A stretch of 64,000 nt of DNA from Salvia splendens (GCF_004379255.2 NC_056049.1:4278001-4342000), one strand, 5' to 3'; numbered from the stretch's first letter, positions 12,365-24,735 are shown. Notes: generated by a model not told the origin, from the letters alone. Translations and numbers: made by a program.

Positions 12365-12563
12365 TAGACTAAAGTCCCAAAATGGTCCCTAACATTTGGT
12401 GTTTTTTTTATATTTTGGTCCAAAACATTATCTTTTGAATTATTCGGTCCCTCACATTTGAAATCGGACCACATTTAGTCCTAAATTGGCGGAATGGTTA
12501 AAATTTGACGAAATGTGACAGTCAACGCTATTTTAATCAATTTTGACCAGATTAATATTTATA
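12365..12563 (+). repeat. Left terminal inverted repeat of the chitinase-carrying element
   Basis: This repeat is inverted relative to 13158-13353 with only scattered differences. It contains the phrases GGTCCCTAACATTTGG and GGACCACATTTAGTCC. Confidence 0.85.
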
Positions 12564-12606
12564 AAAATTTGATTTTTTTTTCTTTTTGAAATAAATGCAA
12601 ATTTGA

Positions 12607-13099
12607 TATTGGCAATCCAGGTTAGGTCCGGTTGTGACATTGAAGATGGCAGCATATCGTTGGAAGTATCCAATCCGGTCCAAGACGGAGGCACTGGTCG
12701 GGACCCCACACTCGATCCCTCCGTTGATGATGTTGGTCACTAGCCCAAAACCGGCTGTGCGGTTGGCCGCCAGATCCAGCTCAGAGGGGACGTAGCGTCC
12801 GACCATGACGTTGTGGCACGAGGGCTTCGGCTTCTGCTCCGTCATCCAAAACCAGAGGGCAGTTTTCCAGGAGATCACTGAGTTGTTGGAGACTATCTCT
12901 GGGTTGCGTAGGCCATCGAATCCCAAGGCTCTTCCGGCAGGTTCATAGTTGTAGTTCCACGATAGCTGGATCGGGCCTCGTCCTTGGTAAGACTTGCCTA
13001 GAGCGCAAGGCCACTGGGTGTTGGCCGGGTTGCAGTAAATGGACTGTGGAGACACCTCCTCCTTGAAGCAGAGCCCCCCAAGAGTAGGGGCCGTCGGGG
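12607..13099 (-). pseudogene. GH19 endochitinase gene fragment (class I/II), captured
   Basis: Minus-strand translation gives the C-terminal two thirds of a plant family 19 chitinase: CFKEEVSPQSIYCNPAN, GRGPIQLSWNYNYEPAGRAL, ISWKTALWFWMTEQKPKPS, AANRTAGFGLVTNIINGG, FNVTTGPNLDCQ. These hydrolyse chitin in cell walls of fungi. The N-terminal part, with the chitin-binding domain, signal peptide and the HETTGGW catalytic-Glu segment, is absent. Reading upstream of CFKEEV turns into filler, and downstream of DCQYQ into TIR sequence. The surviving frame is open throughout, which suggests either recent capture or some constraint. It is unlikely to make an active enzyme. Confidence 0.85.
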
Positions 13100-13150
13100 G
13101 ACTAAATGTGGTCCTCCTTGAAGCAGAGCCCCCCAAGAGTAGGGGCCGTC
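13057..13150. repeat. 39-bp direct repeat with TIR-derived filler
   Basis: The 39-bp block starting TCCTCCTTGAAGCAGAGCCC occurs at 13057-13095 and again at 13112-13150. The 16 bp between them contain GGACTAAATGTGG, a phrase copied from the element's own TIR. This is a footprint of template switching at the junction. Confidence 0.85.
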
Positions 13151-13157
13151 AGAGGGC

Positions 13158-13353
13158 ATAAATATTAATCTGGTCAAAATTGATTAAAATATCGTTGACT
13201 GTCACATTCCGTCAAATTTTAACCATTCCGTCAATTTAGGACTAAATGTGGTCCGATTTCAAATGTGAGGGACCAAATAATTCAAAAGATAATGTTTTAG
13301 ACCAAAATAAAAAAAACGCCAAATGTTAGGGATCATTTTGGGACTTTAGTCTA
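13158..13353 (-). repeat. Right terminal inverted repeat of the chitinase-carrying element
   Basis: Inverted partner of 12365-12563. It holds GGACTAAATGTGGTCC at about 13239-13254, a phrase that also appears inside the chitinase fragment at 13099-13114. Confidence 0.85.
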
Positions 13354-16072
13354 ATTTTTTAAAGTTAGGATTCCCAGATTAAGAATCCATTTGAGGAAGG
13401 AAGTAAAGCCCAACAAGATCAGAAAACTAATCATCTTCAACAATGAACCGTTTTGGGCCTTCTGATTCTCACCCGTAAAGTCCATTTATCAACTAAGGCC
13501 CAACAGGGCTAGTTACAATATTCAATAAATTGCTAACACAAGTAATTAACTTTTACGTACTACAGTAACAATTGAATTTCATTTCAAATTTCACTTTTGC
13601 TGCAATTATTTTAATGAAAAATATAATTTTGGAAAACTGATCCAAACTACAAAATACGCAATTTTTCCTCGGGTAGATTTTTCATTTCCTCAAATATAAG
13701 TCAGATTGTACCATACATAGCATGACAAAGACATATGGAGTATGAAGTATTAATTAATCAAAGTTAAGTGAGGATATAATTAAAAAATAGATGAAAGTTT
13801 AAAATACTTGCCAATGAATATGCATGCAAAGAAAAATAGTTTGCTAGCACCATCTTCAATGTCGCATAGCCGGTAGGTGAAAACAATACAGATTAAAAGC
13901 CGCAACCAATCCACTTAAAAGTCAGTTGATTTGGGTGTCGAATCAATAAAAATATAAATTAATTTATTTTGTTAACAAATGTATTTTTTTCCAGACTGTT
14001 GGGCTACTTTTCCAAGCTGTAAATAACGTAGATTCCTTCTTTAAAAATTTGTTGATGCTTAATTTCAAGAGTCCACTGAAACTTTTGCTTACATTAATTC
14101 CTTAGAATTGAGAATATATCTTTTTTTTGTTGTTTTTGAAATAAACTTTAACCTCAATAATGTTTTATAAGTGGGCATGTATAACTTTTATATATAGATA
14201 TTAATTATACTACTATATTATGCAAAGTTCATCTCTTGTTCAATTGCGTGCCAACACACAGATGAATAATTTTCCATCTTTATAAGGGGAAGGGGAGTAT
14301 TTACTTTTCTAATTTTTTTTTTCAATAATAACCCCATTTTTTGTTTCTAATTTTTGTTGTGGTAGTGATTTATTTAACGTGTATTAACTGATATTTGATT
14401 TTGAATAGCAAAAAAATTGATTCAGTTTTGCATAAAGTAAAAAAAAGGTATCTAATTTTCAAATAAATCAAACTGAATGCTCGTTTAAATTATGATTAGA
14501 TTGCAAAAACAACTAATGACATCATTTTTGGCCCATTGCATAAGATATTATATGTCATTTCAAATTAGGAAGATATCAAGATTTTTGTAACAAAATTAAA
14601 TTTCAAGGGATGTTTTTATAGTTTATAAATTCTACAGTATTAATTTTTATTGATATTTTTCTTTCCTTAGAAGATGTGCTTAGTGTAATACTGTAATTAA
14701 CAACGATAGTCATAAACATTTAAATGTACGTAATGCTTGACTTGTATTATAAAATATGATTCATTAATACTTCTTTCATAAAATCACCCATATAATTATA
14801 ATTATCAACAAATTATACAATAACATTATATTATATTATAATATAAAATAAAATACAATATTTACTTGTAAACTTACCTACTAATTCCGCGTTATGCAAA
14901 CAGCTAATTATCGGCTTGACCCCAATTTCAACAGTCACTTTCTTTATAATCACTATTTTGTCTTCTAATTAAATTACAATTTAGGTGAAACACAATTCTT
15001 TCATTATAATCAGTATTTTGTCTGATTGAATTTATTCTACTCCACTATCTTTGTCTACTTCTCTATTTATTAAGCTTGAATTATCATTCTACATTGGTGT
15101 AGGTAGATATGTTATCTTCCCTTTGTCGCCTCATTTCCAATTTTCCATTAACAATTGCCATATGGCAGGTGTCCTCCACCCGTTTGATTATATTCCTCTT
15201 AGAATTTCTACATACTTCCAAGCAAAGATCACCATGCTCTTGTGTTAAAATCTTGATACTTTTAAGCCACCTATGATGAATGATTATGTGCATCAATTTC
15301 TCAATCATGGTACTAATCCAAAATTGAATGAATGAGCTGCCACTAGAGACCTTAATCAGCATTTCAGGAGGGTTTAGCGCTTAAGCAATTGAATTTAGTC
15401 CTAAACAAGTGCTTTCCCATCAACATTACCACATTCATTAACCCTTCTTATCCATTACAATCATGTTTATGGTGACCCAATTGATGAAAGCTTAAACAAA
15501 GATGTGTTTTTTGTCTTTTATATGTTGTTAATTAATTCTCTTTTGGCAAAAAAAATCATTAAGTGGGGTTGGTTTTAATTATCATGGCTCCAGCAAAATT
15601 TGATCTTTCATCTGAAGAGATGAAATTGTTATATGTGCATGTCATGTTATTCTTCAACTTCTTGAAATTAGATGAAAAAGGGGATAAAATATTTAATTGC
15701 ATTTGTTATACATGCAAAGGTTGATGATTGGAGAAGGAGGGAAAGATGGGGTGGATTAGCCGGCTGAGTCGGCCTTGCAAAATTGCTATCGGTAGTTTGC
15801 TTCAAAAGAGGGAAAACCCCCTCTCTTTGCGGTCAATTTCTTGTAAGAATGGACTCTTTCTTTATCTCTCTGTCTCTCTCATTCAGGAGTAGGAGAAATT
15901 ATTAATTTTTTTGGTCTGTCTCTCTCCTAAGCATACTAAACCCTTAACAACTCCTCATTATATTACTCCATAAAACCCCTTCCATTTGTAGTATTACTCT
16001 AGATATCTTCTTTTGGGGCAGCCATTTGTTGCAGTAGAGAAACAGCCTGCGAAAAGACCAAGTCAAAGAAAC
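13354..16072. other. Intergenic region and leader of the MAP70 gene
   Basis: This is 2.7 kb of AT-rich DNA. Short open frames near 15051-15362 have no family resemblance. The last 250 bp are rich in CTCTCT tracts (about 15855-15935), common in plant 5' leaders, and probably include the MAP70 transcription start; the exact start cannot be read. Confidence 0.45.
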
Positions 16073-19000
16073 ATGCCTGGTTTCGAAGTGTTTGGCAGTG
16101 AAGATGTTTCCTTTCTTTCTCATACGGACCCTGTTGTGTTAGAGCTTAACAGGTTGCAGAATCAGCTCAAAGGTTTGTCAGCATCACCTCTCTCTCTGTC
16201 TTTCTCTGTTGTGAGTGTCATTTTATCATCGAGATTGAAATTGTAGTATTGAGATTGATAACAGAACCAGTTCAGAGTTTCTATTACATACTAACATAGC
16301 CATTCTTTTCATATTGTGTGATCCTCTGCATGAAAGTTTCATATGCTTATGAATCATGGAAGATATTTTTCTGTTTCAGATTCAATAATTTTTGCCATAC
16401 TGTGGTGTCATTTTGAATGGTAATAGTCAAGTTATTTGGCTTAGTAAGAAGAGAAGTTGTTTCATAGTCTTATGTAGTTCCTTGAAGAGCTTGGTTGCAA
16501 TGGTTTAGCCACAGTAAAACTACAATTTCAATTTGTTTGTGTGTGTGTATGTTTGGCTGGCGGTGGAGAGATTGTAGTTCCGAAAGGGTAGATGAAAATG
16601 CTTGCTGTCTCTGAAAACATAAGTAAGGTGGCATTAGATGTTGCTATGGTGTTTGATGGACATTCTTAAACAAGATAGGATAGAAATGAGCACTCCTCAA
16701 TCACTATTGAAAGCCTCTTCAAGGTTAGATAAACGGGAAGTTGTTAGAGTTGCCGCTATAATCAACAGTTCTTCGCTGTCTTATAAAATTCCACGTAAGT
16801 GAAGCAACAGTGTATAAAGAAAACATTCCTTTCTTAGATTGTAACTGTTCTTGCCTTTTTTAGGGGATCATAGCATGTTTGGAGGATTTCTGTTCATATA
16901 AAAGTTCCAATTATGTGCTGATCAGATTATGACATGATTATATTAGAAAGTAGATGCTGTCTGGACCCACCAGTCTTCATTGTTAATGTTTTTCAAATGT
17001 TGCTGCTCTGCTCTTCTCAAGTCATGTTTATGAAAGCAAAACTAATGATTTTGAAAAGAAAATTATTTCATGAACAGGCCTTCTTAACATTTTTCTCTTT
17101 GCAAGAAATGCTTAGATTGTTAACTTCTCTCGGGGTCTTTTGCACTTATGATTACTTACGGCGCACAGATGTAGTAAGGTTTATTTTCTGCTATTGCAGA
17201 GAAGGAGAGGGAACTGGGAAAAGCTCAAAGTGAAATTCGAGCACTGAGAGCAACTGAAGCACTGAAGGATAAGGCTTTGGAGGAGGTAAAATTGACCAGT
17301 TTCCCCATCTCCTTATGAAACTGTTCATCTGCATCCAGAAAATTCACTCATTTATTCAAAAGAAGCAGTAATTTATCTGCATTCGGTTCTGTATTAGAGA
17401 AAAATATAGCTAACCAGGCATATTCTATTAGCTATTATGTGCATATACATATATGAAATGAATAGTAGTGCAGTTTGAAAATGAAAATGAAAGTTTTAGG
17501 ACTTCTTACCTTTGCCCGGTTTATATATCATCATGATTGTTTCCTCACGTGCGCTGTATTAATTTTTTCCAGTTTGGATGTGAAGTCAGAAGGTTGGAAG
17601 AGAAGCTAAGATTGAATGGTAACCATCTAGAACAGAAGGTGTGAAGGAATTACGGATACACTAAATGCTGCATATATATCTTTTTATTCGTCTTTCCCAA
17701 TAAAAGTATAATAGAGAATTAGAGATGATAAGTGTTTTGGGTTTTCTTAAAGCAGAATCTTGACATCAAGAAGCTCACAAATGAAAAGAAGGAAGCGCTG
17801 GCTGCACAATATGCAGCTGAAGCCACTCTTAGAAGAGTTTACGCCAATCAAAAAGACGATGATTCTATTCCCATTGAGTTGGTCATTGCTCCTCTCGAGG
17901 CTGAACTGAAGATGTATAAGAATGAGGTAATGCAAATGATGTCTGAGGAAAAAATTCTTGTAGCATTACCATTTACCAATGTAGTTATATATTGAGATTA
18001 CATTGGTTATTTTGAAACATTTCAGGTTGCAGCATTACAAGAGGATAAGAGGGCAATTGAACGTCTTACAAAATCCAAAGAAGCAGCTTTGCTTGAAGCT
18101 GAGAAAATACTGAGAAGTGCCCTAGAAAGAGCATTGATTGTCGAGGAGGTTCAAAACCAAAATTTTGAGCTTAGGAGGCATATTGAGATATGCCAGGTAT
18201 GGTATATATAGATCACATCTATGAGGCTTATATAAGTTCCAAATCACTAAGTTGAGGGCAAATATATGTATTTACAGGAGGAGAATAAAATACTTGATAA
18301 GACAAACAGATGCAAGGTTTTAGAGGTTGAAAAGCTTAGCCAAACCATCAAGGAGCTCGAGGAGGCCATACTTGCTGGTGGAGCGGCAGCCAACACTATT
18401 CGTGATTACAAGAGACGGATATCTGAACTTAATGTAAGGAAGAATCTTTACTAAGGAATGATCTCTAATATAGATATTGACTGATGTTAAGTTTCTCGAT
18501 TTCTTCAACTTTGTAGGATGAGAAGAGGACTCTAGAAAGAGAGCTGGCAAGAATAAAGGTTTCAGCGAACCGAGGAGCAACAGTGGTGGCTAATGATTGG
18601 AAAGATGAGAACAACAAAGTTATGCCCGTTAAACAATGGCTAGAAGAGAGAAGGCTTCTGCAGGTATACCCGATCAAGTGGTCTTTTAGATGAATGCATT
18701 GAAATTTTAGCTTTTTTCTTGATTGTAAGATTTCTATGTTGTAGGCAGAGATGCAGAAGTTAAAAGACAAATTAGCAATCTCAGAGAGAGCTGTCAAGGC
18801 GGAGGCGCAAGTCAAGGTGACAATTCAGATATCATTCCATCTAAATTCTTTTAATAATAACTATTTCATGTTACTAAATATGCCAAAACATATTTTTCAG
18901 GAGAAGTTGAAGTTGAGGCTGAAGACTCTTGAAGAAGGCTTAAAGAATGCATCTTTGTTCTCTATCGATACTAACGGATCCCCCAAGTATGCGAAGTCTA

Positions 19001-19731
19001 GCAATTTCTTTGGAATCCTATCCAGTAATACCAGAACAAAGAAGAGATCTACCTCACAACCGAGGGGATCCACCATCACTAAAAGCGCAATACAAATGCT
19101 GGATGAAAAGCAGACAACGGTTAATTCAGAAATGAAGCCTGTCAATAGCTTGAAGATGAAAAATCCCACATCTGAAAGTTTGGTGAAGAAGAGCCTGTGG
19201 GCTTCCCGAAACAAGGTTATTGACAATAGTGGAAAGGAAAATGCAGAGACGAACAAGATCGCCATGTCCTATGACAAAATACAGAAAAAAGATGAAGTTA
19301 CAGAAATGGAAAACAGAACAGGTGTAACTGGTAGCAACAAAGAGATGAAAGGTTCGGAGATAGGTAGTATAGATGATGAAGATGTGGTATCAGGAATTTT
19401 GTACGACAGGCTTCAGAAAGAAGTTATATACTTGAGGAAGTCCTCTGACATAAAAGACATGACTCTGCATTCTAAAGACGAAGAAATCAAGGTATGGAGG
19501 TTACACACACATACACTATAGTACCTCTGCTTTGAGATAGTGTTGAATCATCACACAAGGTTTATCTGTTTACAGTTGCTTATGAAAAAGGTCGAAACAC
19601 TGGCTAGAGCCATCGAAGTGGAGTCCAAGAAAACGAAGAGAGAAGCGGCAATGAGAGAGAAGGATTCAGCATTAGCTAAGCTGGATGAGAAGATGAGGAG
19701 CACAAACTCATCCAAAAGGTTAGCAATGTAG
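16073..19731 (+). CDS. MAP70-5: Microtubule-associated protein 70-5-like (MAP70-5)
   Basis: Coiled-coil protein that decorates cortical microtubules; in Arabidopsis MAP70-5 acts with MAP70-1 in secondary-wall patterning. I derive ten exons: 16073-16172, 17200-17285, 17573-17638, 17756-17926, 18026-18196, 18278-18433, 18517-18663, 18745-18816, 18901-19491 and 19576-19731. They sum to 571 codons with every phase matching. Signature segments are DPVVLELNRLQNQL, ATLRRVYANQKDDD, RLTKSKEAALLEAEKILRSA, EEVQNQNFELRRHIEICQ, LAGGAAANTIRDYKRR, KVMPVKQWLEERR and KLRLKTLEEGLK. The short N-terminus and FELRRHIEICQEENKILDKT favour the MAP70-5 branch over MAP70-1 to -4. The C-terminal third (exon 9 on) is basic, Ser-rich and less conserved. 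The start ATG was chosen because MPGFEVF begins the reading frame and no earlier ATG lies in frame. Confidence 0.9.
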
Positions 19732-20320
19732 AACTAGCTTTCCCCACCCTCTCCCCTCTTTACCTCGGTGTTTCCCATGAGATGCACCAAATTTTCTTTA
19801 TTTTTGATGCCTGTTTGTTTCGATTGATTAGGTCTGTGAATGCTTCTTGAATGTACATTGCTGGGAATGAGGAAATCTCTAGAACGATACACAGCGTTCG
19901 ATGATTTGTGATGTAAATAGGCAGGGATTCGTTTGCATGAATGCTAGATAGCAGAAACAATATTAGAGCTGTGAAATAGTGACTGCTTAGCTACTAGCTT
20001 GCTTCATGAGTTGTAGAGTGCATTCTTACCATATTTATCCGATTTTTCTGTATATGTCTGTGCAGAACCATTTTCCCGAGCAGATTATTCAGTAAATTAT
20101 TCGTTTATTTGTATACACATCCCATCTCAATACCATGATTAGAATTCTTCAAGATTACACATTTATCTTAACAACTACTCCTTCCTATCTTCTGCATGTC
20201 ACCTGTTTCTAAGAATACACAACAAAAAGGCACACACATCAACCTCTCAATTTTCATTGCTGAAAATCGGGGTTGCAAATCTACGCTAGCTAAAAAAACA
20301 CTCAAAATCCCATCTTCACG
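19732..20320. other. Convergent 3' region between the MAP70 and MGN genes
   Basis: The two genes face each other here. The stretch probably holds both 3' untranslated regions; no other coding sequence is visible. Confidence 0.5.
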
Positions 20321-20641
20321 CTACAGTTCTGGAATGGTAGCTAAAGACGGCCTCCATTTCCTCGCCCTTCTCCCTATCGACTGAATCACAATATTCCTCG
20401 ACTCGAGCTCCTCCAAGCATGAAATCAGCAGCTGCAGCTGTTTCTTGTTCACCACTATCTTCATTCTCTGGCCACTCTCCGGCTGCAGCTCCCCCGACTT
20501 AAGCAATGCAGACTGAGGCGACAGCCCCCGGCAGAGCCCAGCTGTCTCCGACCTGGCCGAAGCCGTGAGTTCTTGATCATCATCTACATCAGGTCTCACT
20601 TTCTTGGGAAATGCACATGCTGAGCCAATGCAATTCCCCAT
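20321..20641 (-). CDS. DUF4228-like small protein with N-myristoylation motif, 106 aa
   Basis: This is an intronless gene. The start at 20641 is chosen over an upstream in-frame ATG because MGNCIGSACAF is a clear N-myristoylation plus palmitoylation signal (Gly2, Cys4, Cys9), which would place the protein on membranes. The middle holds a basic stretch RMKIVVNKKQLQLLISCLEE with a leucine-rich pattern. The end WRPSLATIPE is typical of plant DUF4228/PADRE proteins, whose members respond to pathogens and abiotic stress. It is shorter than most of that family. The biochemical role is unknown. Confidence 0.78.
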   Translation of the reverse strand: MGNCIGSACAFPKKVRPDVDDDQELTASARSETAGLCRGLSPQSALLKSGELQPESGQRMKIVVNKKQLQLLISCLEELESRNIVIQSIGRRARKWRPSLATIPEL

Positions 20642-20670
20642 TTTAAATATGTGTAGCATAGAATAGGCAA

Positions 20671-20702
20671 GTAGTATATATATGAGTGTGTGTGTGTGTA
20701 TA
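20671..20702 (-). promoter_or_regulatory. TATA-like element and GT microsatellite upstream of the MGN gene
   Basis: ATATATATA at 20674-20682 lies about 35 bp upstream of the chosen start; a (GT)n tract adjoins it at 20686-20699. If the TATA is used, the leader is very short. Confidence 0.35.
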
Positions 20703-20719
20703 CACATATAAACGTGCAT

Positions 20720-22185
20720 ATACTACTGTCATGTCTCAGCCACTAAAGAAAAACGTGCATCCCACTTTGATGGTTGTTCTTAGGAATTTGGTGCAGAAGC
20801 AAATAATCAAATAAAAATTTGGAGTAATTTTGTTTTAGTTTTCTTGAAATTAGTAGTTGGTTAGTGAACCATGTGAATTGTTTATTCTGAAGAGGCCAAA
20901 TTCCTTGTCTGCAGCTCAGAAAAAATAGAAGGGGCAATGCACCTTTGGGGTTGACTCTTTAAAGCATAATTTTATTAATATTTTAATACTATTCCATATA
21001 GAAAGTCGAACACTTTGAAGATTGGCAAAGTTCACGTTATGCTCTAAAGTCAACTATGTGAAAGTCAAAAAGAAAACACCCATTTTCCCATGAGAATTTC
21101 TTTTCTTTTTTTTTTGTGATAACCATATGAAAGAGCGTAAGGCTTATGCAAGGAAGTGTATATTCCATGGATTAAGATTCACAAAATACCAAAACTCCAT
21201 TGATTAAAATACTACTACCAAAAAAAGAATGAAGATACGAGTGAAATTACGTTGATCCTTTATCAAATAGCGGAAAAACACAAGAATCGAGAAATAAACC
21301 CTTACTTATTATAGATCTCCATCAAAAGCTGTTGTCAAAAATACTGACAATAAAGTACTAATTTGCTACTCCTACTAAACTGCACTCTAATTAATAGGAC
21401 ATGACTTTCTAAGTTATAGTCCCTCTTAATTAAGAACTCTCATGACTCATCAAGACATCTTGTAATTTGCCTTAATATTTTTGTTGGTAGCAATAACCTA
21501 GGACCACTGCTATCTGTCGCTATGTTACTCCATTTCAATCAATCCTTTAGCTAGTTGGTTGTTTAATAAGCAAAATTTATAAATAGTGGAGAAACAACTA
21601 AAAACTAATTAGATTTCAAAATATTGATCTGGATGTAATAAATTAGTAACCCGATCATTTTGAAAGTGAATTCTGAAGATAAATGGGAAATGATGAATTT
21701 AATTTGTACTAGGTTTTAAACTTCTTCACAAACCATAACTATACTACTGTGGAACGGACCTCGATGAAATATTTTTACACTTTAGTCGCAATAGAAGTAT
21801 TATTAGGAGTTAGGAGCAATAACTATATTTGTTAGGCTCATTTAATCTTCACAACATTGTGCTCTAAAATACACATAACTAACATGTTGATTGTTGGGTG
21901 CAACTCATGAAATCATGAAACCACAGTAGACAAAAAAATGCGGTGCATTTAATTCAATGAAAGTACTATTATCCATCACAAGACAAAGAACAATAACAAC
22001 CACCTAATATAATTCCAAAACCAATAAATTATTCAGCTACTTTTATTAGTACAAGTGGCGGCATAAAATTAAATATGTTTATTTTATTTTCAAATAAACA
22101 GAAATTTAATGATCAAATCAGGGTGTACTGATGCTTCTTTGTATACCCTTCACACCGTAACAATAAAATGAAAATTGTACATATA
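20720..22185. other. Intergenic region, no gene seen
   Basis: AT-rich spacer between two minus-strand genes. It should hold the promoter of the MGN gene and the 3' end of the HIPP gene; I see no coding sequence or clear repeat. Confidence 0.45.
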
Positions 22186-23279
22186 TCACATGATCGAGCA
22201 TGCTTGCGGATTCTCATCGCTAAAGTAGTAATCACATCTCGTCACGTGACATGGCCTATCATGGCACCCGTACACATAGTAACCATCAAAGCATGGCTGC
22301 GGCATCGGCGGCGGTGGTGGCCCGTGCCCAAAGTAACACGGCCCCCCGCCATATCCTTGCGAGCACGGCCCGCAGCAATTTCTCCCCGGGGAAATCGGTG
22401 GGTACTCGCAAGGCTCCGGCCCCAATATCGGCAGAGGCTGTGCTGGAGGTGGTGTCGGTGCTGGTGCCGGGGCCGGGGGTTTAGGTTGCTCCTGTTTTGG
22501 AGCAGGATTGGGTTTTTCCGGGTCCTTTGGTGGGTCCTTGAACGTGACTTTCTTATCGGGCTTGGGCTTTTCGGGTTCTTTGGGCTTGGGCTTCTCGGGC
22601 TCCTTTTCGGGATCTTTGGGCTTGGGCTTTTCGGGTTCTTTGGGCTTGGGCTTTTCGGGATCTTTGGGCTTGGGTTTCTCGGGCTTGGGAGGGTCAAGGA
22701 TTTCAATGCTTTTGATGACTTTTGCACCTTTGCAGCATAATTTGTCTCGAATTTTCTCAGGATTGCAGCATACTACAGTGATTTCCACCTTGTTTTCCTT
22801 CTCCTTGTAAACCTGGTCTCTAATTTCTCTTGTCCAAAAAAATTAATCTACTCAGCAATTGAAAATAATTATAGAATTGAAATAGTGAATAGCATAAAGT
22901 AGATATATGATGGATGATGCATTATCATGTGTGGTGGATTATAGTAATAGACTAATCAATTATAAATTGCCACCACAAAAATTAAAATATAATGATAAGA
23001 ACAAATGAATAGATACTGTTCAGACAATATCATACTAACGTGAGTTCGGATTGGATAAAAACTACTCACGGGGAAATTTGCAGATAATTTTCTTGACTTT
23101 CTTGTAGCAGCAAGGACATTGGAGATCAACCTTGAGCACCATGATCGTCACCTATTTCATTTCATTTTATCCACAACTCAATTAATCAAAAGGCCAATTT
23201 CCAAAATTGCAATTCAATATGATTATTCATCAAATAATCCTATACAGATCAAGAAAATTTGGATTACCTTCTCTCCCAT
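22186..23279 (-). CDS. Heavy metal-associated isoprenylated protein, proline-rich (PI21-like HIPP)
   Basis: There are three exons (23279-23268, 23151-23070, 22826-22186) giving 244 aa. The tiny first exon encodes MGEK. The heavy-metal-associated fold follows, with LQCPCCYKKVKKIICKFPQI containing the CxxC metal-binding motif (Cys16, Cys19). Then come VVCCNPEKIRDKLCCKG and a Pro/Lys/Glu repeat built on EKPKPKDP/EKPKPKEP (about residues 80-130). Next is an Ala/Pro stretch, then a Gly/Cys/Tyr-rich tail ending CSIM, a CaaX farnesylation signal. The layout matches plant HIPP proteins of the rice Pi21 ('Pyricularia oryzae resistance 21') type, linked to metal binding and disease susceptibility; that role here is an inference. 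The third-exon acceptor was chosen because only it keeps the FPQIRDQ frame. Confidence 0.87.
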
Positions 23280-24600
23280 GGTTAGCTAGGAATGTCTTGA
23301 AACAATTATTGGGAGAAAAATTGATGAGATAGAGAGAGAAAGAGACTTCTGGTGAGAAGAAGAAGAAGAAAGTGGGAATGACTTGAAAAAAGAATGATAT
23401 AATGACACGTCTATTATTCGGAAGGTGATGAAATTAATGAAATCATCAAATTCTGTCTCAAAAAAATGCAAGTAAAAGAAGGGCATAAATTGCTGACTCT
23501 TTACTCTGTGTTTGCATGTGCTGGCTTTGATGGAAACTTCTCACCTTCCTCTAATCAAGTAAATACACTTCATTCATAATCAAACTAATTCTAACTCCTT
23601 TCAATTGTTAAAAGGTTTGGTGAAATGGAGTTGTAAGTTGGGGTATGTACCCCACATGGGCAGCCACGAAACTTCTCTTAATTTTTAATTAAATTTTTAG
23701 ATTCATTAAATCTTGATTATGGAGATGGATGAGTTTCAAGAATGTGAGAATTAGTGTGGGTTGCATCTTGATTATAATTAATTGGGGTTTCGGGGGTGAA
23801 TTTAATTTGGTGTTACTTTAATTAATGTGGATTTAACTTCTATAAATAGTCTACTATAGATTAAATTTTATTTTAATTAATGTGGGACGTGACTAATCAC
23901 TAGTGGCCTTTGAGTTGAAATTTGGCGGAGACTTTTATTAGTTTTCATTTAGGTTTATGCACCTCCATGACTTAGGTCTATCTAATTAAGTGATTAATGA
24001 TCGTTCATTTGAAGGATGAGCATGAGGTATTGTCAATTGAAAAGGGAAAGCAAACTATCAATTTAAGGTATATTGGAATATTTTATCAAAAAAAAAAGGA
24101 TAGATTGGAATATATACCAGCCCACTTTTATATATTTTTATTTTAATTTATTTTTGCAAAACATGGAACCGATAAATTTTGGTATGTACTATACTTAAGA
24201 TGGTATCCTAATTATTTATATAGTTATTTGTAACCAACGATACCGTTAAAAACTATAGACAGTTTTTTATTTTATGCAAAAAATTATTTTTAAATAAACA
24301 TTGATGTAGCAAATAAGAAAGTTCCAATTTTAAAATTGAGGTCGTGCATAAATGGCTCTATGCGGCTGTTGAAGTATACTATAAAATTATTAACTACAAG
24401 TAGCTATAAATTTCTGTTTATTTAAAAATTTCAAAACAAGCTGTTATAATTATTATTATTATTATAACCATCAAAACAATGTAATTTTTTAGTTTAATAC
24501 GCTTTGAATAATTTTCACACGAGTTAACTTTCTAGTTGGGATTGTTACTTCTTTGAGAAAGCTTAGTTGTTACTGCTAAAACACCACAAAAAAAGGATTT
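23280..24600. other. Upstream region of the HIPP gene, no gene seen
   Basis: AT-rich DNA that includes the promoter of the HIPP gene. Short open frames here have no family resemblance. Confidence 0.45.
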
Positions 24601-24735
24601 AGAGCATCCGCAGTGGGCGGACGATAGGCCGCCCGATGCCTCGGGCGCGCCATCATCTGCCTCTATGGCCACCGTGGGTGCACGGACGACGGATGATGCG
24701 TCCGCCCACTGTGGGCGACGCGGACGATGCAAACG
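24601..24735. repeat. GC-rich MITE with inverted ends (PIF/Harbinger-like)
   Basis: GAGCATCCGCAGTGGGCGGA at the left and the complement of GTCCGCCCACTGTGGGCG at the right form an inverted pair around GC-rich sequence in an AT-rich setting. 'Gagcatccgca' ends are common in plant Harbinger-type MITEs; I cannot fix the exact boundaries or duplication. Confidence 0.5.

Larger units (their letters stand above)
12365..13353. mobile_element. Long-TIR DNA element with a captured chitinase fragment (Pack-MULE-like)
   Basis: Inverted repeats of nearly 200 bp, 12365-12563 and 13158-13353, are near mirror images: each outer end reads TAGACTAAAGTCCCAAAATG going inward, and each inner end holds CTGGTCAAAATTGATTAAAA or its complement. 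They enclose about 600 bp that is mainly chitinase coding sequence. Long TIRs around a host gene fragment are the hallmark of Pack-MULEs. I could not find the expected 9-bp duplication: the flanks AACATATTA and ATTTTTTAA differ, so the superfamily is an inference. No transposase is present. Confidence 0.65.

Noticed and set aside
12356..13362. Nine-base target duplication expected for a Mutator-type element
   Set aside because: Flanks AACATATTA and ATTTTTTAA do not match, so I do not claim one.
22168..22740. Plus-strand 190-aa open frame rich in Gly, Leu and Phe
   Set aside because: It is the antisense of the Pro/Lys repeat exon of the HIPP gene; the minus strand has splice sites, the CxxC fold and a CaaX end.
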